Positions 11,473 through 16,436 of a stretch of DNA of 16,436 nt are shown here, piece by piece (within the stretch, counting starts at the first letter, position 1; the number at the start of each line of letters is the position of its first letter). Made by a program: the position numbers and the translations under genes. Source of the stretch: Bacteroidales bacterium UBA1182 (GTDB lineage: Bacteria > Bacteroidota > Bacteroidia > Bacteroidales > Bacteroidaceae); contig DBYQ01000005.1 in NCBI GenBank assembly GCA_002310015.1, positions 1-16,436 on the forward strand. Direction: 5' to 3'. The notes under the pieces are model-generated. The model made no database searches. It saw nothing but the letters and a program-made list of their open reading frames with translations, and was not told where the DNA came from.

Positions 11473-13875
11473 TTATTGATAGGTAATCTTCTGGATTATC
11501 TGACCGGGGTCGATTATGGAGAGGGTGATTGTGTGGTTGCTGCGGGTCCCGTCAAGGGGTAGGGTGAGTGTGAACTCCTTGCGGTTCTCCAGGACCTGAA
11601 TCTTCCACTCGCGTCCCCATTCCTGGAATATGTTCTCACATACATGTGAGGGGCCGTTGTCAACGCTTACGGCAAAGCGGTTGCTGCGGTCGGTGGCTAC
11701 CGGCCACATTGGTACTACTGATATGCAGAGCTGTATGGAATCGGCTTTCTGGTGGAGCGTTCCTGCAGGGATGGCTATGTCAATGCTGCCTTTTACATCC
11801 AGGTCAAGCGGCTGTCCCATCTGGAGTGCTTTCCAATCGGTGCCAATGCCTTCAAGCATACGGAACGGTCCGTTTGCTTTCACGGTTGATAAATCAATCT
11901 TGTGAAGGTATTCCGGATGGCGCTGGTTGTCTGGCAGACGGAAACGGGTTGTAGGCTCTTCAACGTATTCAGGTATGTTCTGGTAGAGGGCCGTATATCC
12001 TGGCGTGATTTCAGATATCATCTGGTTCCACTTGCCGTCCAGTTGGGTGTTGTAACGATTCAACAGATTGTCCAATTCGTTTATTGCGTGATTTGCCTGA
12101 AAGGCATACAATACATTGCCGGTTTCATGGTTTGCTTGGGCATAAAGGAACTTGCGGTTCATCTGATAGGCGGAATGCAGACTGTAACCAAGCATCTGGA
12201 ATAGAGCCGGAACCATCTCCGGATCGACTGATCCCTCAATTATATCGTAATCAAAACATATATCTTGATACTCCATAAGTCGTTTCTGTGCACTACCGGT
12301 CTCGAATGAGAAGTCGGTGTCATAAAGGCGGCTGTACTCACGTGAATCCCATTCCATCTCATACCCCATGAATTCAGGCTTGCGATCCCACGCCAAGCGG
12401 TAATAATGGTCAAGTATGTTTTGGAATACAGGTTCCAGATCGTCGCCTTTAACGCCAAAAATTCCCGTCAGCCACTTGGCCTGCCACTTATTGACATTCT
12501 CATACGTGAATGAGCTGAAATCATAAGCCATCTCCATGAACATGGTCATTTCAATCTCCATGGGTTTGATGTCACCCACATTGAGCAGCCAGTAACGGTC
12601 TGCCCCGGCGGCGTAGGCCTTGAGAAGTTCCTCATACATGAGCATGGGCGCGGTGGTTGATATCCACAGGTTGTCATGAGGTACTCCGCAATAGCTCAGG
12701 TGATAATAGACACCGCTACCGCCGCTGCGTTTCTGCTCCTCAATATTACTTACACGCTTCATATAGCCGTAGTTGTCATCTGGCCACACAAGGGTTATGT
12801 CATCGGGCACACGCAGACCGGCATCATATATGTCAAGCGTCTCCTTATAAGGTACAAATATCTGCTGGAGTTTACTGGAGGGCTTTTTCTTGTACTTTTC
12901 AAGTATTTTGCGCTGCTCGCCAAATACCTTCTCAAGTGTACGGGCGCGGTCGGCGGGATCAGAACTGCCATGCATGGCCTCATCATGCAGGCCGCGCATA
13001 CCCATGGTGTAGATGTTGTCATACTGGGCGGTCTCACGGATGCGGTCATCAAGTTTCTTAAGTATGGTGGTGCTGTTGGTCTCGTAGTTCCACTCTCCGT
13101 CACGCTCCTTGTTCCACTCCAGTGGCGATGCATTGTTGAACAGCAGCGGCTCACAGTGGCTGGTGGTAATCATTATGCCCCATTTATCGGCTACTACCTG
13201 GCTCTCAGGATGGCTGTAGAATGCGCCTGTACAGTCATGCATGGCAGGAGCCAGCATATTGCCCTTAAGACGCAGGATAAGTTCACATACACGGTCATAT
13301 GTCTTGGGGCCGATGTCGCCTAGTTCCTTCTCATAGGTGTGTTCCGCCCACGTCTTAAGACCCCAGTCCTCATCATTGATAAAAATACCGCGATACTTTA
13401 CGCTGGGTGACTGGCTCATATAGTTTTCAGTGTATTCAAAAACACGCTTGTTACTTTTGTCAATGGGGACATCGGCAAACCAGTACCACGGGTTTACGCC
13501 AATGGCTTCACTTACATGGAAAACGCCGTAAGCCAGACCTCTGGCATCGGAACCGGTTATGTATAAGTTACCTTCCTTGGTGTCAATGGCATAGCGTTCC
13601 CATGTGCCTTTCAGCTCATGGTGTCTGCCGGCTTTGTTTACTGTGCCTAAAAAGATTTTGGCTCCGCCGCCTTTACGCGTACTTACCTGTGGCCTTGTGC
13701 CCGATGTGCGCTCAATGTCATCGGCCAGCACCTGCGCCATCTGCCTGACCAGCGGCGCATCGGCATCATTGTACACTATTGTGGCCTCTGCCAGATTGAC
13801 TTTGGCCGAATTACTCTGGGCTGCAGCCATCAATGTGGCCAGCACCGCACAAATGCTTAGTATGTTTTTTCTCAT
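11473..13875 (-). CDS. Xylan alpha-1,2-glucuronidase, GH115 family
   Basis: The 800-residue protein is a full-length exported GH115 enzyme. It starts with a signal peptide (about 1-23), followed by an N-terminal beta domain (to about 155), the catalytic barrel with YRGIFINDEDWGL (161-173), RLKGNMLAPAMH, THSHCEPLL-like TTSHCEPLLFN (227-237), MGMRGLHDEAM (281-291) and LVWPDDNYGYMKR (352-364), then a C-terminal helical and beta-sandwich part ending at IIQKITY. Acidic residues in these motifs include the likely catalytic ones. GH115 removes (4-O-methyl-)glucuronic acid from internal and terminal xylose residues of glucuronoxylan. It lies upstream of CE15, which frees the same side chain from lignin esters, and diverges from the DUF1593 gene. 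Confidence 0.93.
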   Translation of the reverse strand: MRKNILSICAVLATLMAAAQSNSAKVNLAEATIVYNDADAPLVRQMAQVLADDIERTSGTRPQVSTRKGGGAKIFLGTVNKAGRHHELKGTWERYAIDTKEGNLYITGSDARGLAYGVFHVSEAIGVNPWYWFADVPIDKSNKRVFEYTENYMSQSPSVKYRGIFINDEDWGLKTWAEHTYEKELGDIGPKTYDRVCELILRLKGNMLAPAMHDCTGAFYSHPESQVVADKWGIMITTSHCEPLLFNNASPLEWNKERDGEWNYETNSTTILKKLDDRIRETAQYDNIYTMGMRGLHDEAMHGSSDPADRARTLEKVFGEQRKILEKYKKKPSSKLQQIFVPYKETLDIYDAGLRVPDDITLVWPDDNYGYMKRVSNIEEQKRSGGSGVYYHLSYCGVPHDNLWISTTAPMLMYEELLKAYAAGADRYWLLNVGDIKPMEIEMTMFMEMAYDFSSFTYENVNKWQAKWLTGIFGVKGDDLEPVFQNILDHYYRLAWDRKPEFMGYEMEWDSREYSRLYDTDFSFETGSAQKRLMEYQDICFDYDIIEGSVDPEMVPALFQMLGYSLHSAYQMNRKFLYAQANHETGNVLYAFQANHAINELDNLLNRYNTQLDGKWNQMISEITPGYTALYQNIPEYVEEPTTRFRLPDNQRHPEYLHKIDLSTVKANGPFRMLEGIGTDWKALQMGQPLDLDVKGSIDIAIPAGTLHQKADSIQLCISVVPMWPVATDRSNRFAVSVDNGPSHVCENIFQEWGREWKIQVLENRKEFTLTLPLDGTRSNHTITLSIIDPGQIIQKITYQ

Positions 13876-13895
13876 AAAGTTCTATTACAATATGA

Positions 13896-13903
13896 CAAAG
13901 ATA
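13896..13903 (-). promoter_or_regulatory. -7 element TATCTTTG of the GH115 gene
   Basis: A perfect TAnnTTTG match on the minus strand, 20 bp before the GH115 ATG; predicted leader about 17 nt. It shares a 105-bp intergenic region with the divergent DUF1593 promoter, so the two may be co-controlled. Confidence 0.55.
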
Positions 13904-13913
13904 ACTTATTTCC

Positions 13914-13943
13914 TTGTCAATCCTTAATTTATTTGCACCTTTG
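13914..13943 (+). promoter_or_regulatory. Probable promoter (TTG-N19-CACCTTTG) of the DUF1593 gene
   Basis: TTG at 13914-13916 and CACCTTTG at 13936-13943 have Bacteroidota spacing; the -7 box deviates at its first base. Predicted start near 13947 supports the ATG at 13981 rather than the ATG at 13933. Confidence 0.45.
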
Positions 13944-13980
13944 CGTAAATGTGATACGGCCAAAAAAATTGTATAGTGAT

Positions 13981-15393
13981 ATGAACGCTGTTTTTAGATA
14001 TGCAGTGATTACGCTGCTGGCAGGTGCGGTTTGCACATCGTGCTCAGTAAATCCGCAGGAGGGCCTCAAGCCCAGGATTGTGGTTATGACTGATATTGGA
14101 CCTGCCGATGTGGAACCCGATGACAATGAATCGGCCGTGCGCCTTATGGCATACGCTGACCGTTTTGAGATAGAGGGAATCATTACCACCATTGGCTGGA
14201 ACTGTGATCCTTATCCTGAGGAGTGGGCTGTGTACCTTAAACGTGTGATAGACGCATACCAGGTTGATGTGCAGAATCTTATGAAGCGTTCCAGCCAGAA
14301 CGGATTCCAAAGCATTGATAGGGAGAACGGTAGGCAGGAGCTTGGCTACTGGCCCAGTGCTGATTACATACGCAGCCGCGCTATGATGGGGAGCCGCCGT
14401 GCCGGTATCGGGGTGATAGGTCCGGACAATGATTCTCCTGGCAGCGAACTGCTTATACGATTGGCCGATGAGGATGATGACCGTCCCATCTGGCTCTGCT
14501 CATGGGGTGGGGCAAACACCTTTGCACAGGCGGTATGGCGCGTTAAACAGGAACGCAGCGAAGAGGAACTGAGAAAGTTCCTGCGCAAGTTCCGTCTTTA
14601 CACAATCACTGACCAGGATATGCAGTACAATATGCGCATGAACAGGGCGTATAGTTCACACCAGTGGCTCAGGCGTGACTATGCCGATGACCTTATGCTG
14701 GTCTGGGATGAGAGCGCTTGGCTCAACCAGAATGAATTGGGCAAGTCTAACTGGGATAAGTACGAGAAACTGATACAGGGCAAAGGTGCAATGGGTAAGG
14801 TTTATCCTAAATTCCTGTGGGGCGTTGAGGGTGATACTCCCAGTTTCCTTCATGTGATGCCAAACGGCTTGAATAACCCGGATGATCCCACCCAGATAGG
14901 TTGGGGAGGCTGTCACCAGTTCGGCATATCGCCAGACCGCGAGACCAGTGCCTGGACCAACTGGCAGCAACCGCTAAAAGGCATCTCAAATACCTATGAA
15001 CATAAGTTCTATCCCGATGAGTTCAATGATTTTGCCGCCCGCATGCAGTGGGCCGATACAGGCAGCGGTAATATCAATCCTGTGGCTGTGATAAACGGAA
15101 AGCGAGGTCTGCAACCAATGGTAATAAAAGCAAAAGCCGGCAAGCAACTCTCTTTCGATGCATCAGGCTCATCTGATCCCGATGGTGACAGTCTTACATT
15201 CAACTGGTGGTTCCAGGAGTTCCCGGGTCAGACCGATTATCCCGTAATTAACAATCCCCAAGCAGAAAAAGTGAGTCTTGTACTGCCCGAGAATGCCCAA
15301 GGCACCACATATCACTTAATCTGCGAGATTCATGACGACGGTCCGTTCAACCTTACGGCCTATCGCCGCGTTATTATCGTTTGCGCTGACTGA
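13981..15393 (+). CDS. DUF1593 (nucleoside-hydrolase-like) lipoprotein with C-terminal sandwich domain
   Basis: The 470-residue protein starts with a lipoprotein signal (CTSCS, Cys21 as probable anchor). Residues about 32-300 form the DUF1593 domain (PF07632), related in fold to inosine-uridine nucleoside hydrolases, with an Asp-rich metal site RIVVMTDIGPADVEPDDNES (32-51) and IWLCSWGGANTFAQAVW. The C-terminal part (about 370-470, AVINGKRGLQPMVIKAKAG, then SFDASGSSDPDGDSLTFNWW) is a PKD/Ig-like sandwich of the Sde0182 C-terminal type. The family occurs in polysaccharide-degrading bacteria; the substrate is not established. Its position divergent from GH115, and its export, suggest a role in plant glycan use. 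The ATG at 13981 gives a clean signal peptide. Confidence 0.85.
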   Translation: MNAVFRYAVITLLAGAVCTSCSVNPQEGLKPRIVVMTDIGPADVEPDDNESAVRLMAYADRFEIEGIITTIGWNCDPYPEEWAVYLKRVIDAYQVDVQNLMKRSSQNGFQSIDRENGRQELGYWPSADYIRSRAMMGSRRAGIGVIGPDNDSPGSELLIRLADEDDDRPIWLCSWGGANTFAQAVWRVKQERSEEELRKFLRKFRLYTITDQDMQYNMRMNRAYSSHQWLRRDYADDLMLVWDESAWLNQNELGKSNWDKYEKLIQGKGAMGKVYPKFLWGVEGDTPSFLHVMPNGLNNPDDPTQIGWGGCHQFGISPDRETSAWTNWQQPLKGISNTYEHKFYPDEFNDFAARMQWADTGSGNINPVAVINGKRGLQPMVIKAKAGKQLSFDASGSSDPDGDSLTFNWWFQEFPGQTDYPVINNPQAEKVSLVLPENAQGTTYHLICEIHDDGPFNLTAYRRVIIVCAD

Positions 15394-15403
15394 CAAATAT
15401 TTT

Positions 15404-15515
15404 TTATCGGAGACCAAATCCTTCAACCCAGGTCTTGAGGGAGTTCTTTGATGCTCCGTTCAGGGTTTTGCCCGGTTTCCAGTTGATGGCGGGGTAGGCT
15501 GCTGCGTGAGTTGCG
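15404..15515 (-). pseudogene. 3' remnant of a flavodoxin gene (copy C)
   Basis: The minus strand encodes AAAYPAINWKPGKTLNGASK and LKTWVEGFGLR before TAA: the last ~37 residues of a flavodoxin, clearly related to copy A (YPAINWKPGK shared exactly; most of the aligned DNA bases agree). The frame stays open back to an ATG at 15538, giving a possible 44-residue peptide, but the FMN-binding part is absent and similarity ends near 15515, next to the end of the alpha/beta hydrolase gene. Confidence 0.7.
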
Positions 15516-15541
15516 GTTATGCCAGTCCAGGTCTGCATCTA

Positions 15542-16219
15542 TCAGAGCAGGAACTTCAAAACCGCCTGATTGAATACCTCGGGATTTTTATTGGCAATAA
15601 AATGGTTGCCGGGGATTATGGAGAGTTGGGCGCCGGGAATGCTCTCTGCTATCAGGCGGGTGTGCTTGTCTTTAATCATATCCTTATTGCCTGCTATCAC
15701 CAGGGTGGGGCATTTGATTTGTGAGAGCTCTGCTGGATCCACATTGGGGTCGTTCACCATCAGACCCAGTATCTCGGCATTATGCTTGGCCTCGGGGCTT
15801 TTATTGGCAAACATCCTGGCTATCCTGTAGCCTATCTCGATTGGAATCTGTACGCTTGGCTTTACGCCTTTGGCATTCAGGTTGGCGCCATTCAGGATAA
15901 GCTTTTCTATTCGTTCAGGATGGGCTAGGGCAAAGAGAATTGCAATGTTTCCGCCATCAGAGAATCCAAGGATATGTGCTTTATCTATGTCGTGTTCATC
16001 CATAAACTCCAAAAGGTCTTGGGCAAACTGGCGCATATTGAAAGGGGCATCGCCACGAGGAGTCTGCCCGTGTCCGCGGGTATCGATTGCAATAACTTTG
16101 AAATGCTCAGACAGAGGCTCCATCTGATGCTCAAAGTAACGGCTGTCCTCACCGTTTCCGTGGAGCAGGATGAGCGGAAATCCCGTTCCCTTTTCAATGT
16201 AGTGGTGCTTAATATCCAT
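15542..16219 (-). CDS. Alpha/beta hydrolase
   Basis: The 225-residue protein is a small cytoplasmic alpha/beta hydrolase. It shows LILLHGNGED (oxyanion-hole HG, residues 16-25), IDTRGHGQT, the nucleophile elbow GFSDGG with Ser87, Asp180 in AGNKD and His206 in PGNHF: a complete Ser-Asp-His triad. The substrate is unknown (an esterase or lactonase-like activity is usual for such proteins). The ATG at 16219 is chosen over an upstream one at 16321 because the -7 box lies at 16235-16228 and the extension has no family similarity. Its stop codon is followed within a few bases by flavodoxin remnant C on the same strand. Confidence 0.87.
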   Translation of the reverse strand: MDIKHHYIEKGTGFPLILLHGNGEDSRYFEHQMEPLSEHFKVIAIDTRGHGQTPRGDAPFNMRQFAQDLLEFMDEHDIDKAHILGFSDGGNIAILFALAHPERIEKLILNGANLNAKGVKPSVQIPIEIGYRIARMFANKSPEAKHNAEILGLMVNDPNVDPAELSQIKCPTLVIAGNKDMIKDKHTRLIAESIPGAQLSIIPGNHFIANKNPEVFNQAVLKFLL

Positions 16220-16227
16220 GATTATCC

Positions 16228-16256
16228 CAAAGGTATGAAAAAACTGAATACCTTTG
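16228..16256. promoter_or_regulatory. Divergent -7 boxes forming an inverted repeat
   Basis: CAAAGGTAT (16228-16236) and ATACCTTTG (16248-16256) are exact reverse complements 11 bp apart. Each is a perfect TACCTTTG -7 box, pointing left to the alpha/beta hydrolase (8 bp before its ATG) and right to the GNAT gene (19 bp before its ATG). The two promoters face away from each other and would compete for polymerase. Confidence 0.55.
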
Positions 16257-16275
16257 TGCACCAAACAATGCCAAC

Positions 16276-16436
16276 ATGCAGATAATCCGCGCAACCAGAA
16301 CTCCCCAGCAGGCGGGAGCATACTACGTCCGAATCCAGGCCATGGCCCGCAAGCATCACATAACCCTTGATGCCGAGTTTGATGAACACGACACGCCTCA
16401 GACCAAATACATAGTCATTGTTGATGACTACCTGCC
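16276..16436 (+). CDS. N-terminal part of a GNAT acetyltransferase (cut by window edge)
   Basis: From the ATG at 16276 the frame stays open to the window end and encodes 53 residues: MQIIRATRTPQQAGAYYVRI, then QAMARKHHITLDAEFDEHD and TKYIVIVDDYLP. This is the start of a cytoplasmic GNAT-family N-acetyltransferase common in Bacteroidota, whose next residues would carry the acetyl-CoA motif. The substrate is unknown. A -7 box lies 19 bp upstream. An ATG at 16268 is out of frame. Confidence 0.75.
   Translation, partial: MQIIRATRTPQQAGAYYVRIQAMARKHHITLDAEFDEHDTPQTKYIVIVDDYL

Noticed and set aside
11630..13748. Several plus-strand frames of 90-215 codons over the GH115 gene
   Set aside because: All are shadows of the GH115 reading frame; none has a promoter, plausible composition or recognisable domain.
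15516..15538. The 44-residue frame at 15404-15538 as an intact small gene
   Set aside because: Its only recognisable part is the C-terminal end of flavodoxin; no promoter or ribosome site precedes its ATG. A coupled peptide after the hydrolase stop remains possible but is unsupported.
1..16436. CRISPR array, tRNA or rRNA gene, SusC/SusD pair, or intact transposase
   Set aside because: No regular spacer array, cloverleaf-like segment, rRNA block, TonB-dependent receptor or transposase motif was found on either strand.

Overview
The window looks like chromosomal DNA from a plant-polysaccharide-degrading member of the Bacteroidales (Prevotella/Bacteroides type, gut or rumen). The evidence is repeated TAnnTTTG promoter elements (the Bacteroidota -7 box) just upstream of most genes, almost no Shine-Dalgarno sequences, lipoprotein signals of the S-C-S type, and protein families typical of this phylum (DUF4143 ATPase, membrane LytTR regulator, GH115, CE15, DUF1593, Cthe_2159-like beta-helix). 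The species is inferred, not proven.

Left part (1-3616) is accessory in character and more AT-rich. It holds the 3' end of a membrane protein, a minus-strand toxin-antitoxin-like operon (XRE regulator plus zeta-type kinase), a DUF4143 ATPase with its own dyad operators and terminator, and an XRE regulator with a zinc ribbon. Between these genes lie two truncated 3' ends of flavodoxin genes; a third lies near the right edge.

Middle part (3620-10006): a translationally coupled pectate lyase lipoprotein and OmdA/YdeI-like gene run leftward. They diverge, over only 39 bp, from a DUF2156-GNAT fusion gene that appears to carry a 66-bp in-frame palindromic insertion. A membrane-anchored LytTR regulator with a Met/Pro-rich outer loop diverges from a surface beta-helix lipoprotein with a collagen-like tail; three GTTT motifs phased at 22 bp lie in their shared promoter region. 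A truncated GNAT gene, a REP-like hairpin and a Dabb-domain gene follow.

Right part (10095-16436): GH115 alpha-glucuronidase and CE15 glucuronoyl esterase, both exported, form a glucuronoxylan side-chain and lignin-ester removal pair, ending at a strong terminator. A DUF1593 lipoprotein diverges from GH115. Then come a flavodoxin remnant, an alpha/beta hydrolase and the start of a GNAT acetyltransferase.

Functional themes: extracellular attack on pectin and glucuronoxylan, with possible local regulation by the membrane LytTR protein; and small accessory cassettes that seem to have replaced the 5' parts of flavodoxin paralogues. No rRNA, tRNA, CRISPR array, SusC/SusD pair or intact transposase gene was seen.
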